A DNA stretch of 64,000 nt, from positions 1-64,000 of the forward strand of contig NZ_CP071609.1 of the NCBI RefSeq assembly GCF_017357225.1. The letters run 5' to 3'. Positions 9,454 to 19,749 of the stretch are shown in pieces. Positions within the stretch are counted from its first letter, which is position 1, and every line of letters starts with the position of its first letter. Both the position numbers and the translations under genes were made by a program. A model generated the notes under the pieces. The model was not told the origin of the DNA, searched no databases, and saw only the letters and a program-made list of their open reading frames with translations. Origin of the DNA: Rhizobium binae. GTDB taxonomy: Bacteria > Pseudomonadota > Alphaproteobacteria > Rhizobiales > Rhizobiaceae.

Positions 9454-9789
9454 GAGATGTGTATGTCGAAAGTCAGTCTTCCGGCTAGTCATATTACCAA
9501 CATAACCCCTACCCCCTTAGCGCATAGATGGCTTGCACGCGCGCGCCATTCCCCCAAACTCGTTTGGACGGAGGTACTTTGGTTACGCTGCTCGATCGGG
9601 AGAACGGGAGACATGGCGCACAGCTCATACAGCTCGCCGAATCGCTTCAGTTAGTCAGATATTTTGCAGCATTCCGGCGTCGGTGCGCCCGATTTGCAGA
9701 CTCTGTAGCCGCGCAATGCCTAATGTTTGCCAGCCGCGTTCAAACAGACGGCAGGAGTTGAATAGCGGCTCAATTACAGGGGAACGATA
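9454..9789. other. 336-base spacer at the end of the sugar-type ABC operon
   Basis: This spacer separates the sulfatase/sugar ABC operon from the dipeptide ABC operon. It opens with AGGAGAT and an ATG at 9463, an initiation site as good as any in the operon, but the frame ends after 63 codons without recognisable similarity (separate entry). No hairpin with a T-run was seen. The promoter of the next operon probably lies in its right half. Confidence 0.4.
9463..9654 (+). pseudogene. Short ORF, possible stub of a lost ABC ATPase gene
   Basis: A 63-codon frame starts MSKVSLPASHITNI directly behind the second sugar permease, with a strong AGGAGAT site five to six bases before the ATG. Sugar ABC operons usually place the ATP-binding gene exactly here, and such proteins often start M-x-x-V-x-L. 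The rest of the frame has no Walker motif and matches nothing I recognise. It may be the first codons of a deleted ATPase gene fused to unrelated sequence, or just a chance frame. Confidence 0.25.
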
Positions 9790-11388
9790 ATGGAAACTTC
9801 TCGACGTGAACTTATGAAGCTTGGTCTGGCAGCCGGAGTGACTGTCGCCATGCCCGCGATGCTACGCGCACAAACGCAGGATCTGCGAACCGTTCGGATG
9901 GTTATGGGTGACCTCCAAGTGTTCGACCCGTTCTTTACGACATCTGACATAACTCAGTATCATGGCCTGGCTATTTACGACACGTTGTTCGGGCTCGATT
10001 CCAACCTCGTGGCGCAGCCGCAAATGGTGGATAAGTGGACCGTTTCAGAGGACCAGAGAAGTTACACGTTCGAACTCCGGGATGGGCTAAGCTGGCATGA
10101 CGGCACGCCAGTTACGGCGGCTGACTGCGTGGCCTCGATCCGCCGCTGGGGCGAAGTTGATCCAGCCGGCCAGTTGCTTTTGGAACGGGCCGCAGAAATT
10201 TCGAGCAAGGACGAGAAGACTTTTGTCATCGCATTTAGGGAGCCGTTTGGACTTGTTATTGACCTTCTTGCGAACGCGGCAGGCCGCCCTCTTTTCATAA
10301 TGCGCGAACAGGATGCAAAGCGCCCTGCAACCGAGCAGGTCACCGCCAATATCGGCTCAGGGCCGTTCAAGTTCAACGCGTCACTTGCCAAGCCGGGTTC
10401 AAGCGTAACCTACGACCGCAACGAGGCCTATGTACCACGCCGCGAGCCGGCTAGCGAATTCTCCGGCGGAAAGGTGGTAAACGTCGATCGTGTGATCTGG
10501 GATAACATAACCGATCCGCAGACGGCGGTCGCAGCTCTACAGGCAAGCGAGGTAGATTTTCTGCTCCAACCGCCTGCCGACCTATACCCAGCGATCGAGG
10601 CCGATCCCGACCTCGAACTCCAAGCCCTTGGAAAATCGGGCTCAGCCTTCTATGCCCGAATCAACTTCCTACAAAAGCCATTTAACAACGTTAAAGCGCG
10701 CCAGGCGCTGCTTCATCTGATTGACCAAGAGGCTTTCCTGCAGGTCGTTTCCCCCGATCCAAAATACGGTGGCACCGTTACTTCCCTTTTCGGATCCAGA
10801 ACCGCTTATTCAAACGACGAGAACACGGGTTGGTACAAAAAGGGCGGCAACCCCGAAAAGGCCAAGCAGCTCTTTGAAGAGGCTGGATACGCCGGGGAGA
10901 AGGTCCTTATTCTCACGCCAACGGATTGGTCGGAGGGTAATAACGCGTCGCAGTTTTTGGCGGCGTCTCTTCAGAAAATCGGGGTGAACGCCGAGCTTGC
11001 GCCAATGACTTGGAGCGAACTTTCTGCGCGCCGGGAAAATAAGGGCCCCGTAGACGACGGAGGTTGGAGTATCTTCGTGACGACCCAGTCCGACTTCAGT
11101 CTTGGCAATCCGATTGGCTCTATCTTCTTTCTCGCGAATGGAGAGAAAGCTTGGTACGGCTGGCCGAAAAGTGACGAGTTCGAGGCTCTCCGGGCCAAAT
11201 GGGCCGATGTGGGGACGACTGAACAGCGTAAGGAATTGGCGCGCGAGATGCAGCGCGTTTGGTGGGATTTCGTAGGAACTGTGTTCCTGTGTCGGGCCCT
11301 ATCGCCAAGTGCACGCCGTAAGGAACTCACCGACCTGATCAGCACTCAGGGAGAATATCGCCCGATGTGGAACATGAAGAAGGTGTAA
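9790..11388 (+). CDS. ABC transporter substrate-binding protein, peptide type (family 5)
   Basis: A 532-residue DppA/OppA-like binding protein. The N-terminus has a twin-arginine motif (SRRELMKLG) followed by a hydrophobic stretch and a likely cleavage after LRAQ, so it appears to be exported folded by Tat. Family-5 features are visible: LRDGLSWHDGTPVTAADCV, and NNVKARQALLHLIDQEAF. GGGGAACG precedes the ATG closely. It starts a dppABCDF-like set that is followed by peptidase-like genes, which suggests a peptide- or amide-like ligand; the family also carries other solutes. Confidence 0.9.
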   Translation: METSRRELMKLGLAAGVTVAMPAMLRAQTQDLRTVRMVMGDLQVFDPFFTTSDITQYHGLAIYDTLFGLDSNLVAQPQMVDKWTVSEDQRSYTFELRDGLSWHDGTPVTAADCVASIRRWGEVDPAGQLLLERAAEISSKDEKTFVIAFREPFGLVIDLLANAAGRPLFIMREQDAKRPATEQVTANIGSGPFKFNASLAKPGSSVTYDRNEAYVPRREPASEFSGGKVVNVDRVIWDNITDPQTAVAALQASEVDFLLQPPADLYPAIEADPDLELQALGKSGSAFYARINFLQKPFNNVKARQALLHLIDQEAFLQVVSPDPKYGGTVTSLFGSRTAYSNDENTGWYKKGGNPEKAKQLFEEAGYAGEKVLILTPTDWSEGNNASQFLAASLQKIGVNAELAPMTWSELSARRENKGPVDDGGWSIFVTTQSDFSLGNPIGSIFFLANGEKAWYGWPKSDEFEALRAKWADVGTTEQRKELAREMQRVWWDFVGTVFLCRALSPSARRKELTDLISTQGEYRPMWNMKKV

Positions 11389-11392
11389 GGCT

Positions 11393-12334
11393 TTGGTTAC
11401 TTACATTCTTCGTAGAATGGTGTCGGCCATCGCTGTTATGGCGATGGTCGGAGCATTCGTCTTCCTTCTTCTCAGACTCGCGCCCGGTGACCCGGCTGCG
11501 ATTCTCGCTGGAAGAGCGGCAACGACGGAAATGATCGCGGGCATCCGGCAGCAACTAGGACTGAATGATCCGTTGCCAATTCAGTTCATGCGCTGGGTTT
11601 GGGACATGCTTGGCGGCGATTTCGGCAACTCAATCTTCGCTGGGCGACCCGTCCTCGAGCTTATTGCCCAACGACTGGAGCCAACCGTATCATTGTCGCT
11701 TCTGACCATGACACTGTCGGTAACCGTTGGTGTGTCCTTCGGCGTCCTTGCTGCGTGGCGTGCCGGCGGTCTGATTGATCGCACCCTTACCGCAATCTCG
11801 GCACTCGGATATTCCGTGCCCGTCTTTGTAATCGGGTATTTCCTGATTTACTTTTTTGCCATTCAGGCACGCTGGTTACCAGTTCAGGGATATAAGCCGA
11901 TAGCAGCAGGACTGGGACCCTGGTTCATGCACCTAATACTGCCTACGCTGGCATTAAGCCTTGGTTTTGTTGCGTTCATCGCCCGCGTTACAAGGGCAAG
12001 CATGCTCGAAGTCCTGACAGAAGACTACATGCGAACGGCGGCGGCCAAGGGGACGTCACCCTATGCCATGGTTGTTCATCATGCGCTGAAGAATGCCGGC
12101 GTTCCCATCCTCACGGTAATCGGAATAAGCTTTGCTTATATGATTGGCGGCGTAGTGCTCACCGAAACGGTTTTCAACATTCCGGGCATTGGTAGACTGG
12201 TTGTCGATGCTATCAACAACCGCGACTATCCTATCATCCAGAGCGTGCTCATCCTGACCTCGGGCTTATACGTCCTTATAAATCTCACCGTCGACCTCGC
12301 CTACACGTTGATCGACCCGCGCATCCGGTATTGA
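11393..12334 (+). CDS. ABC transporter permease, DppB-like
   Basis: A 313-residue inner-membrane protein starting at a TTG (VTYILRRMVSAIAVM), four bases after the binding-protein stop. It shows the DppB/OppB pattern: an N-terminal segment ending LLRLAPGDPA, LNDPLPIQFMRW, a large periplasmic region and the EAA-like loop TRASMLEVLTEDYMRTAAAK. It forms the channel with the DppC-like product one base downstream. Confidence 0.9.
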   Translation: MVTYILRRMVSAIAVMAMVGAFVFLLLRLAPGDPAAILAGRAATTEMIAGIRQQLGLNDPLPIQFMRWVWDMLGGDFGNSIFAGRPVLELIAQRLEPTVSLSLLTMTLSVTVGVSFGVLAAWRAGGLIDRTLTAISALGYSVPVFVIGYFLIYFFAIQARWLPVQGYKPIAAGLGPWFMHLILPTLALSLGFVAFIARVTRASMLEVLTEDYMRTAAAKGTSPYAMVVHHALKNAGVPILTVIGISFAYMIGGVVLTETVFNIPGIGRLVVDAINNRDYPIIQSVLILTSGLYVLINLTVDLAYTLIDPRIRY

Positions 12335-12335
12335 T

Positions 12336-13217
12336 ATGACCTTATCTATTATAACGGCTGAGACTAAGCCGATCTCGCGCTCGCGAGTCTCAGGCATGGT
12401 CCGGTTTGCAAGGCGACACCCTCTCATTGCGTTCGGCGGCGGTCTACTGGGACTGCTCATCGTTCTAGCACTCGCTGCTCCGCTGTATGCAGGCGATCCG
12501 GTCAACATGGATCCATTCCAGCGCCTTAAACCATCCTCAAGCGAAATGTGGTTTGGGACTGACAATCTGGGACGTGACGTTTTCGCGCGAACGATTTATG
12601 GAGCGCGAATATCGCTTATGGTCGGCTTGCTTTCGGGCGCATGTGCGGCTCTTTTCGGGCTCCTTCTTGGTATCGTAGCCGGGTATAATCGCAGCATCGA
12701 CGGCATCATCATGAGGGTGATGGACGGTCTGATGTCGATACCGACAATTCTACTAGCCATTGCTCTTATTTCCCTGACCGGACCAGGCATCGGCATCCTC
12801 ATCGTGGCAATCGCTGTACCTGAGACACCCGCTGTCGCACGTCTGGTTCGATCGGTGGTGCTTAGTGTTCGCGAGCGTCCGTATGTAGAGGCCGCCCTGT
12901 GTGGCGGTGCCCGCCTGCCCAAGGTGCTGTGGCGGCATGTGCTTCCAAGTACGATTCCTGCGTTGATGGTGCAAAGCGCTACTGTTTGTGCCAGCGCCAT
13001 CATGACAGAAGCCGCCTTGAGTTTTCTCGGCGTTGGTGTCCCCCCTGAGATCCCAAGCTGGGGTAACATGATCGCCAGTTCTCGCTTGTATCTGGCCATT
13101 GCCCCGCTGACCATCTTTGCTCCCGGCATCTGCCTCGCCATTACGGTGCTTGCCGTCAATCTTCTTGGCGATGGGTTACGCGACATGTTCGACCCTCGCG
13201 TTAACAGGAGGCGTTAA
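12336..13217 (+). CDS. ABC transporter permease, DppC-like
   Basis: A 293-residue permease with the DppC hallmark [21 protein letters not shown] near residue 70, several membrane spans, and an EAA loop around [15 protein letters not shown]. It starts one base after the DppB stop, which implies translational coupling. It is followed after one base by the first ATPase gene, which has its own GGAGG site inside the end of this gene. Confidence 0.9.
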   Translation: MTLSIITAETKPISRSRVSGMVRFARRHPLIAFGGGLLGLLIVLALAAPLYAGDPVNMDPFQRLKPSSSEMWFGTDNLGRDVFARTIYGARISLMVGLLSGACAALFGLLLGIVAGYNRSIDGIIMRVMDGLMSIPTILLAIALISLTGPGIGILIVAIAVPETPAVARLVRSVVLSVRERPYVEAALCGGARLPKVLWRHVLPSTIPALMVQSATVCASAIMTEAALSFLGVGVPPEIPSWGNMIASSRLYLAIAPLTIFAPGICLAITVLAVNLLGDGLRDMFDPRVNRRR

Positions 13218-13218
13218 C

Positions 13219-14226
13219 ATGCTGATGGACAAGCCACGGGATGAAGGCGTCCTGCTCGATATTCGGAACCTCGAGACGCATTTTTACGGTGAAGAGAGCA
13301 CTACACGCGCCCTAGGCGGCGTTAGTTTTAAGGTAATGCGGGGTGAGACACTAGGCGTCGTTGGCGAATCCGGGTGTGGGAAGAGTGTTACAGCTCTTTC
13401 GATCCTTCGCCTCTTGCCGAACAAGACGGCCAAAACCGTTGGAGGTGAGGTCACGTTTCAAGGCATCAACCTTATGGAGTTGTCGGAAAGGGAGATGCGT
13501 AAGATTCGCGGCGACAAAATCGCCATGATATTCCAGGACCCAATGACCAGTCTTAACCCTGTGTACACAGTCGGCCGACAAATCGCTGAGGCAGTACAGA
13601 TCCACACGGGAGTTTCGCGTTCAGTTGCGATCGCCAAAGCCGAAGAAATGCTACGCTTCGTTCGCATCGCAGATCCTGAGCGTCGTGTGAACAACTATCC
13701 CTATGAGATGTCGGGAGGGATGCGTCAGCGTGTCATGATCGCCATGGCTCTTGCCTGTTCGCCAGAGTTGCTGATAGCCGACGAGCCAACCACGGCACTT
13801 GATGTTACGATCCAAGCGCAGATTTTGCGGCTGATCGTGGAGCTGAAAGAGCGTACTGGGGCCGCCGTCATGTTTATAACTCATGACTTAGGCGTTGTTG
13901 CAGAGACATGCCAGCGCGTGATCGTAATGTACGCCGGCCGCATCGTTGAGCAAGCGACGGTAACGGACCTGTTCGCGCGCCCTATGCATCCGTACACTCA
14001 GGCTCTCATGCGCTCCGTGCCCGACAGGCGACACGGAAGACAGGTTCGTCTGCCAGAAATCCCTGGCATTGTCCCAAATCTCCGCGAACCAATTGTCGGA
14101 TGTAGTTTTGCGCCGAGGTGTCCCTTTGCCATCGACATCTGTCGGGAGAAGACTCCCATCCTCAACGAGCCCGAAGCTGGGCATGCCGCGGCCTGTTGGC
14201 GCTCAGAGGAGATTGTACGCACATGA
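13219..14226 (+). CDS. ABC transporter ATP-binding protein, DppD-like
   Basis: A 335-residue ATPase with Walker [12 protein letters not shown] signature MSGGMRQR, Walker [13 protein letters not shown], and the oligopeptide-ABC C-terminal domain with a Cys-rich segment ([17 protein letters not shown]). The ATG at 13219 has GGAGG seven bases upstream. Earlier in-frame starts lie inside the permease gene and are rejected. Its last codons overlap the start of the second ATPase. Confidence 0.92.
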   Translation: MLMDKPRDEGVLLDIRNLETHFYGEESTTRALGGVSFKVMRGETLGVVGESGCGKSVTALSILRLLPNKTAKTVGGEVTFQGINLMELSEREMRKIRGDKIAMIFQDPMTSLNPVYTVGRQIAEAVQIHTGVSRSVAIAKAEEMLRFVRIADPERRVNNYPYEMSGGMRQRVMIAMALACSPELLIADEPTTALDVTIQAQILRLIVELKERTGAAVMFITHDLGVVAETCQRVIVMYAGRIVEQATVTDLFARPMHPYTQALMRSVPDRRHGRQVRLPEIPGIVPNLREPIVGCSFAPRCPFAIDICREKTPILNEPEAGHAAACWRSEEIVRT

Positions 14227-15272
14227 GCAGCCCGCTGTTGAAAGTCGAGAACCTGACTAAGCATTTTCCCATTGGTGGTGGGTTTTTCACAAGCATCCAG
14301 CCGGTTGTGCGTGCCGTGGAAGGTGTATCGTTTTCCGTCCAGGCCGGTGAGACGTTCTGCATCGTTGGCGAATCGGGTTGCGGAAAATCCACCGTCGCGC
14401 GGCTCTTGATGCGACTGACCGATCCAACCGGTGGCCGCGTCCTGATTGATGGGATCGATATCGCCGGCCTCAAGAAGGACGAGCTTCGCGCCTCCCGTCG
14501 TCGCATGCAAATGGTGTTTCAGGATCCGTATTCGTCGCTTAACCCGCGGCTTACGGCCGGGCAGATTATTACCGAGCCAGTCGAAAACTTCGAGCGCCTC
14601 AGCAGTCGGCAGCGTCAGGCCCTTGCTGCGGACCTTCTCAAGAAGGTCGGAATGTCGCCGGAGATGATGCACCGATTACCGTCCGAGATGTCGGGCGGTC
14701 AGCGGCAACGTCTCGGCATCGCGCGGGCACTGGCGTTGAATCCCATGCTCGTCATTCTTGACGAGGCGGTCTCGGCGCTTGATGTCTCGGTGCAGGCGCA
14801 GATCCTGAACCTACTCATGGATCTGCAGCAGCAACTGGGAATCGCGTTCGTGTTCATTTCGCATGACCTCGGAGTCGTCGAACATATCGGTCACCGTGTC
14901 GCGGTCATGTATCTTGGACGAATCGTAGAAGTCGCGCCCTGCGAGGCGCTATTCGCCGGTCCGGTTCATCCGTACACGGAGGCATTGATCGCTGCGGCAC
15001 CCGTGCCAGATCCAACGCGCATCAGATTGGACGTTCTGATCAAGGGTGAGGTGCCGAGCCCGGTTAACCCGCCCACGGGATGCGCTTTCCATCCGCGCTG
15101 CCCGCTCGCACAGGATCGCTGCCGCAAGGAAATCCCGCCGTTGGTGCAAATAGCGGATGGGCACGTGGTCGCCTGCCATGTCCGCGCCCCTGCACAGGAT
15201 ACGTCTGTTTCGTCAACCCTGGCGTTCGACCCTCCGAATAATGTGGCAGCTCTGGCAGGGAAAATAGCTTAG
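14223..15272 (+). CDS. ABC transporter ATP-binding protein, DppF-like
   Basis: A 349-residue ATPase. It has Walker [10 protein letters not shown], the [11 protein letters not shown] segment typical of DppF/OppF, signature [10 protein letters not shown], Walker [13 protein letters not shown], and a Cys-rich tail ([15 protein letters not shown]). The start ATG overlaps the preceding stop (ATGA). It completes the five-gene dipeptide-type importer. The Walker B region reads DEAVSALD, as in many DppF proteins, rather than DEPTSALD. Confidence 0.92.
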   Translation: MSSPLLKVENLTKHFPIGGGFFTSIQPVVRAVEGVSFSVQAGETFCIVGESGCGKSTVARLLMRLTDPTGGRVLIDGIDIAGLKKDELRASRRRMQMVFQDPYSSLNPRLTAGQIITEPVENFERLSSRQRQALAADLLKKVGMSPEMMHRLPSEMSGGQRQRLGIARALALNPMLVILDEAVSALDVSVQAQILNLLMDLQQQLGIAFVFISHDLGVVEHIGHRVAVMYLGRIVEVAPCEALFAGPVHPYTEALIAAAPVPDPTRIRLDVLIKGEVPSPVNPPTGCAFHPRCPLAQDRCRKEIPPLVQIADGHVVACHVRAPAQDTSVSSTLAFDPPNNVAALAGKIA

Positions 15273-15297
15273 CAACCCCGGTCGCCTGGACCTATTT

Positions 15298-16698
15298 GTG
15301 CCGGACGATCCATTCCAGATCCCCGAAGTAGAAGAGAAAAAGAGAATGGAAGAACAATCGGCGCACGAAGATGACGGCTACGACCGGATTGGATCTACCG
15401 CCACCAATGTTGGGGATGGCTTTACCATGGTGGCAGTAGGCGACCTCATCGTAACACGGGCGCTAACGACGGGCCACCATCCCGGACTTAACGAGGTCAC
15501 AGAAATCCTTCGGAGTGCTGACGTCACTTTCGGGAATATGGAAACCAATATCTTTGACATTCGATCATTCAAAGGGTTCCCGCAGGCTGAGCATGGTGGC
15601 GCTTACCACATCAGCTTGCCGGAGCTTGGCCCTGACCTCAAGGCGATGGGTTTCAATTTGATGAGCTACGCCAACAATCACACCTTCGAATGGGGTGTTG
15701 AAGGCATGCGTGAGACCTGCCGGGCACTTGATCAGAACGGTATTATCTACGCAGGAGTTGGAGAAAATCTTGCACAAGCCAGTGCAGCGCGTTTCCTGGA
15801 GACCCCGCGTGGTCGGGTCGCGCTGGTATCATGTGCCTCAACGTTTACGCCAATGTCGCGTGCATGCGATCCGGCCGGCGAGGCACCGGGAAGACCAGGT
15901 CTCAATCCGCTTCGTCTAGAAGAAATTATTCTGGTCCCTCCAGCCATGCTGGAACACCTGCGCCAAGTCCGCGATGCGTTGCCCAATTACAAGCCGGATC
16001 ATGTCGACTCAAACCGGCTCAAGCTCGCTGGCGCCACGTACATGGCAGGCGAACACACCGGCTATAGCTATCTACCAGACGCAACCGACGTCGCCAATAT
16101 TCTGCGCAGCACTCGTCAGGGAAAGCAGTTCGCCGATTTCTGTATAGTCACGAACCATGGCCATGAGCCAGGCAACTGGAGTCAGCAGCCGGCAGATTAT
16201 GAACAATATTTTGCGCGTCAGACAATCGATGCTGGTGCCGACGCATATATCGTGCATGGACCGCACCAGCTAAGAGGCATCGAGATCTACAAAGGTAGGC
16301 CGATCCTCTACAGCGTCGGGAACTTCATCATGGACGATCTACGGACGCCGGTTGGCGCCGATATGTTCGTTGCCTACAACAAGGACCCGCGGGACGACAC
16401 CGATGCCGAAGTGACTCTGGCAGAAATGGCTCAAGGATATGAGACGGATGCTGGATTTTCTGATCCGATCTTCTACGAGAGCGTTATTGCGCTGAGCCGG
16501 TTCGAGAACAACCGCCTAGCCGAATTGCAGCTCCACCCGATTGAACTTGGCCATTCGTGCAGATTTGCAAATCGAGGTGTTCCTCGCCTCGCTGTTGGCG
16601 AGCAGGCACGTCGCATTCTGGATCGACTCCAGGAACTATCGAAGCCGTTCGGAACTGAGATCACGATCAAGGATGGTCTCGGAATCATCAAGTCATAA
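15298..16698 (+). CDS. CapA family protein (PGA_cap metallophosphatase fold)
   Basis: About 466 residues with the CapA/PgsA-type domain. Motifs are VAVGDLIVTR, GNMETNI, SYANNHTFEWG, VTNHGHEP and VHGPHQLRGIEIYKGRPI, which together form the calcineurin-like metal site. There is no signal peptide or membrane anchor, unlike the capsule proteins PgsA/CapA, so a cytoplasmic hydrolase role is more likely than polymer export. The GTG at 15298 lacks a clear ribosome site; an ATG at 15346 preceded by a purine-rich stretch is an alternative. It directly follows the peptide importer and precedes a gamma-glutamyl hydrolase. Its substrate is not known. Confidence 0.8.
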   Translation: MPDDPFQIPEVEEKKRMEEQSAHEDDGYDRIGSTATNVGDGFTMVAVGDLIVTRALTTGHHPGLNEVTEILRSADVTFGNMETNIFDIRSFKGFPQAEHGGAYHISLPELGPDLKAMGFNLMSYANNHTFEWGVEGMRETCRALDQNGIIYAGVGENLAQASAARFLETPRGRVALVSCASTFTPMSRACDPAGEAPGRPGLNPLRLEEIILVPPAMLEHLRQVRDALPNYKPDHVDSNRLKLAGATYMAGEHTGYSYLPDATDVANILRSTRQGKQFADFCIVTNHGHEPGNWSQQPADYEQYFARQTIDAGADAYIVHGPHQLRGIEIYKGRPILYSVGNFIMDDLRTPVGADMFVAYNKDPRDDTDAEVTLAEMAQGYETDAGFSDPIFYESVIALSRFENNRLAELQLHPIELGHSCRFANRGVPRLAVGEQARRILDRLQELSKPFGTEITIKDGLGIIKS

Positions 16699-16807
16699 GA
16701 GCTGCCTCATCTAAGGCACGAGATGATGAGCAAAATCCGTCGGGCTCCAGCAGGTGAAGTTTAAGCGGCGCCTTCTCAGGCTTTACAAAGAATTAAGGAG
16801 CGCAAAG

Positions 16808-17698
16808 GTGTTTAAAGGAAGAGCTACGGCGGGTGATCCAATTACGGCTTCGGATAAACGCAATAAATCACAACTAAACCAACCGCTAATCGCGGTCTCG
16901 GCCGACGTCGTCGAGTTATATGGTTATCTCTGGCATGCAGCGCCCCAACAGTATCTTGAGGCGGCCATAGCCGGTGCGGGAGTTTTCCCTTTGGTGGTGC
17001 CCTCCTTTGGCGAGAGGCTTGACTTTGACCAGTTGTTTGCTGCGGTCGACGGGGTAATGATTACGGGTTCAGGATCGAATGTGCATCCCTCCCTTTACGG
17101 AGGCGATGCGTGTGAAGCTAACGGGCCTTATGATCCCGCGCGGGATTCAACCACTTTTCCCTTGATCCGAAGAGCCATCGACCAAGGGCTCCCATTGCTT
17201 GCAATCTGCCGAGGACTACAGGAGATGAATGTCGCGCTCGGCGGTACATTGGCAACCGAAATACAGGATCGGCCTGGCGCGATTGATCACCGAGCACCCG
17301 AGGCTGAGAGCCGCGACGGGCAATTCGCCGCCCGCCAAGCACTGGTTGTCAAACCCGGTAGCTGCCTCTTCAAGATGCTCGATTCCGAACACGCCGTTGT
17401 TAATTCGGTTCACCGGCAAGCAATTGATAAGGTAGCCCCTCAACTTGAGGTCGAGGCTGTTGCCGAGGATGGAACTGTGGAGGCCGTTTCGGTGCGCAAT
17501 GCACCGGGTTTTGCCATTGGCGTTCAGTGGCATCCTGAATATTGGGTGAAATCCGACGAAACCTCAGCACGTATTTTTCGTGCATTTGGAAATGCCGTGC
17601 GTGCTCACGCCGCAGCGAGACGCGAGATGTCGCGAGCTGCAGACGGGCCACTCAAATCAACGCCCGATTCGGCTCTTCCAAGCCGGACACCTAGTTGA
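16808..17698 (+). CDS. Gamma-glutamyl hydrolase, class I glutamine-amidotransferase-like (peptidase C26)
   Basis: A 296-residue PuuD-like protein. The nucleophile lies in AICRGLQEMN (Cys134 from the chosen start), with the His-Glu pair in QWHPEYW (His242, Glu244). Members cleave gamma-glutamyl bonds, for example gamma-glutamyl-GABA in putrescine breakdown. The GTG at 16808 is chosen because AAGGAG lies seven bases upstream; an in-frame GTG at 16754 has no site. Together with the CapA-like, M24, racemase-like and M20 genes around it, this suggests processing of an imported gamma-glutamyl compound. That link is inference. Confidence 0.85.
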   Translation: MFKGRATAGDPITASDKRNKSQLNQPLIAVSADVVELYGYLWHAAPQQYLEAAIAGAGVFPLVVPSFGERLDFDQLFAAVDGVMITGSGSNVHPSLYGGDACEANGPYDPARDSTTFPLIRRAIDQGLPLLAICRGLQEMNVALGGTLATEIQDRPGAIDHRAPEAESRDGQFAARQALVVKPGSCLFKMLDSEHAVVNSVHRQAIDKVAPQLEVEAVAEDGTVEAVSVRNAPGFAIGVQWHPEYWVKSDETSARIFRAFGNAVRAHAAARREMSRAADGPLKSTPDSALPSRTPS

Positions 17699-17801
17699 GT
17701 CAGATGACAATTTATAGGGGCCTGTCTGAATGCGCTCCACCGTTGCACAGGTAGGCTAATGCTCCGGCCCTTAATTCGCGCTTATGTACAGGAATAACTT
17801 G

Positions 17802-18935
17802 ATGAAACACCTTCCTCTCGCCCCACCACCTTTTCCCATCGAGGAATATCACTCCCGTCTTGCGGCATTGCGCAGCATCATGGCTGATCGGCGGGTTGAT
17901 CTACTGATTATAGACCAATCTGAGCACAGGGCATATTTCAGCGGATTTTGGTCGACTGCTGCAATGTATCAAGCACTACTTGTTTCCCGCGACCAAGAGC
18001 CTGTTGCGGTCATCCGCAGCATAGATTCTCCAAGCTTTAGCGCGTCGAGCCGGTGGGGCGATTGCGTAACTTTCTCCGATAGTGAAAACCCGATCGAAGT
18101 TGTTGCCGAGACGATCAAATCCCGCGGCTTCGGAGCCTCAGTGATTGGCATCGAACGCGATAGTCATTTCCTCACTTTAAATCGAGCAGCGGAGCTCGAC
18201 GCCCTTCTCCCAGAGGCCAAGTTCACCGATTTCTCTAAAATCATGTGGGAAATGCGGCTGGTTAAATCGCAGCTGGAAATCGCCTGCCTGAAGGTTGCCG
18301 CCGAAATTTGCGACCGGGCAGCGGCGGCCGCCTTCAAAGTAGCCGAGGCAGGTGTAAACGAACGTGAAGTCTTCGCAGCGATGACGAGCGAAGCGTGGCG
18401 CTGCGGCGCGGACAATGCGCAAGTTGCCGTCCTTTCGTGCGGGGCTACAACATCGTTTCACGCGTCATTCAGCGGCCGCATTTTGGAGCAGGGTGACATC
18501 GTGTTTGTGGAGCCAGTTCCCCACTTTCGTGGGTACACCGCGAGGTTGATGCGCCCTAAGGTCATTGGTGCGCCGACTGATCAACAGATGCGGACCGCGG
18601 AAACGATGATCCGGATCCAGGACGATCAGTTCCGCCTCATGAAACCCGGCGCTAACGCACGGGACGTCGATCGTGTTTTGCGCGAGGAGATGTTGGCAGC
18701 AGGACTGCGCGATAGCTACACCGGTATTACCGGGTATACACTCGGACTTAAATGCCCGCCGCGAACGAGTGATTTCACCCGTGTATTCCTGCCCAATAGT
18801 GCCTGGCAGCTGGAAGAAAACCAAGTATTCCACATGTATACATCAGCGTGTGACCTGCCGTTTAGTGAAACCGTCGTCGTCACACCAGATGGCGGAAAAC
18901 GGCTTACGGAAATGGAGCGGAAACTCTTCCGCTAA
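17802..18935 (+). CDS. M24-fold hydrolase, creatinase/EutD-like (copy 1)
   Basis: A 377-residue protein with an N-terminal creatinase-type domain (ALRSIMADRRVDLLIIDQSEH, YFSGFW) and a C-terminal pita-bread domain. The usual M24 metal ligands (Asp, Asp, His, Glu, Glu) are not in place: the first site reads IVFVEPVPHFRGYTARLMRP and no GHGIG-type His is present. This is the pattern of the metal-independent members creatinase and ectoine hydrolase. It is therefore more likely to open a small C-N bond in a guanidino or cyclic amidine compound than to cut proline peptides. ATG 17802 has AGGA eight bases upstream; an ATG six codons earlier is less likely. Confidence 0.8.
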   Translation: MKHLPLAPPPFPIEEYHSRLAALRSIMADRRVDLLIIDQSEHRAYFSGFWSTAAMYQALLVSRDQEPVAVIRSIDSPSFSASSRWGDCVTFSDSENPIEVVAETIKSRGFGASVIGIERDSHFLTLNRAAELDALLPEAKFTDFSKIMWEMRLVKSQLEIACLKVAAEICDRAAAAAFKVAEAGVNEREVFAAMTSEAWRCGADNAQVAVLSCGATTSFHASFSGRILEQGDIVFVEPVPHFRGYTARLMRPKVIGAPTDQQMRTAETMIRIQDDQFRLMKPGANARDVDRVLREEMLAAGLRDSYTGITGYTLGLKCPPRTSDFTRVFLPNSAWQLEENQVFHMYTSACDLPFSETVVVTPDGGKRLTEMERKLFR

Positions 18936-19050
18936 TGACGAGCTGATCGTGGTTGGACGAAGCTGATCAATGATCGCGGACGGTTAGAGCGTAAGACGGG
19001 GGCCGCGCTGAGCGCACAACCCTAAATGTATTATTTGAAGGATATGCAAC

Positions 19051-19749
19051 ATGACGACCCTAGGTATTTTGAGCCTATCGAATGAAGGCGACTACATTGG
19101 GCAGAACGCCGACTTCGGCCCGGGAATTGCCGGCGCTTGCCACTATGACTTCGCGCCGATATGGCGACAAGTCCCAGGAGCTTGGGCGGATAACGTTGTC
19201 TCCGGTGACGCTGCTTGCGAGGCTGCTTATGTTAAGGCGGCGAAGGAGCTTGTGGAAGAAGGAGCGGACGCAATCACATGTGACTGCGGCTTTACTATTC
19301 GATACCAGAATGCAATTGCAGCAGCCGTTTCTGTGCCGGTGTCGACCTCAAGCCTGCTTTTGCTTCCAAAGCTGCTCATAGAGGCGCCAAAGGATAAGAA
19401 AATCGCAGTGCTCACTGCGGATACTCGCTGTCTAGATTCCGGCATTTTTGCGACATTGGGGATTGCAGATCGCTCGAGACTGGTTATCGAAGGTTTGGAA
19501 GGTACAGCTACGCACGCCTACATGTGGTCCGAGAAGGGAACGGTAGGTGTCGAAGAAGTTCTGGCGGACACTGATAGCATCATCGAGCGTGTGCGAAACG
19601 TCGAGAATATTGCCGCTGTGCTTTGTGAATGCACGATTTTCGTACGAGTGTCATCGAGAATACGACGGCTAACTGGGTTGCCAGTTTATGATGCTGCAAA
19701 TAATGCCGCCCTCCTTATGGCATCTAGGCAGCCTGGACGAACGGGTTGA
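19051..19749 (+). CDS. Asp/Glu/hydantoin racemase-like protein (copy 1)
   Basis: A 232-residue protein of the aspartate/glutamate racemase superfamily. The two catalytic-type cysteines fall in CDCGF (Cys79) and CECTIF (Cys194), each in the expected half of the pseudo-symmetric fold. AAGGA precedes the ATG by eight bases. Family members racemise acidic amino acids or hydantoins, or isomerise maleate. It lies between an M24-fold hydrolase and an AbgB-like amidohydrolase on the same strand. Two relatives occur at 38349-39077 and 60109-60852. The substrate is not identified. Confidence 0.82.
   Translation: MTTLGILSLSNEGDYIGQNADFGPGIAGACHYDFAPIWRQVPGAWADNVVSGDAACEAAYVKAAKELVEEGADAITCDCGFTIRYQNAIAAAVSVPVSTSSLLLLPKLLIEAPKDKKIAVLTADTRCLDSGIFATLGIADRSRLVIEGLEGTATHAYMWSEKGTVGVEEVLADTDSIIERVRNVENIAAVLCECTIFVRVSSRIRRLTGLPVYDAANNAALLMASRQPGRTG

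Noticed and set aside
15298..16698. Poly-gamma-glutamate capsule synthesis locus based on the CapA-like gene
   Set aside because: No capB or capC ligase/export genes are nearby and the protein has no membrane anchor or signal peptide. The neighbours are catabolic.
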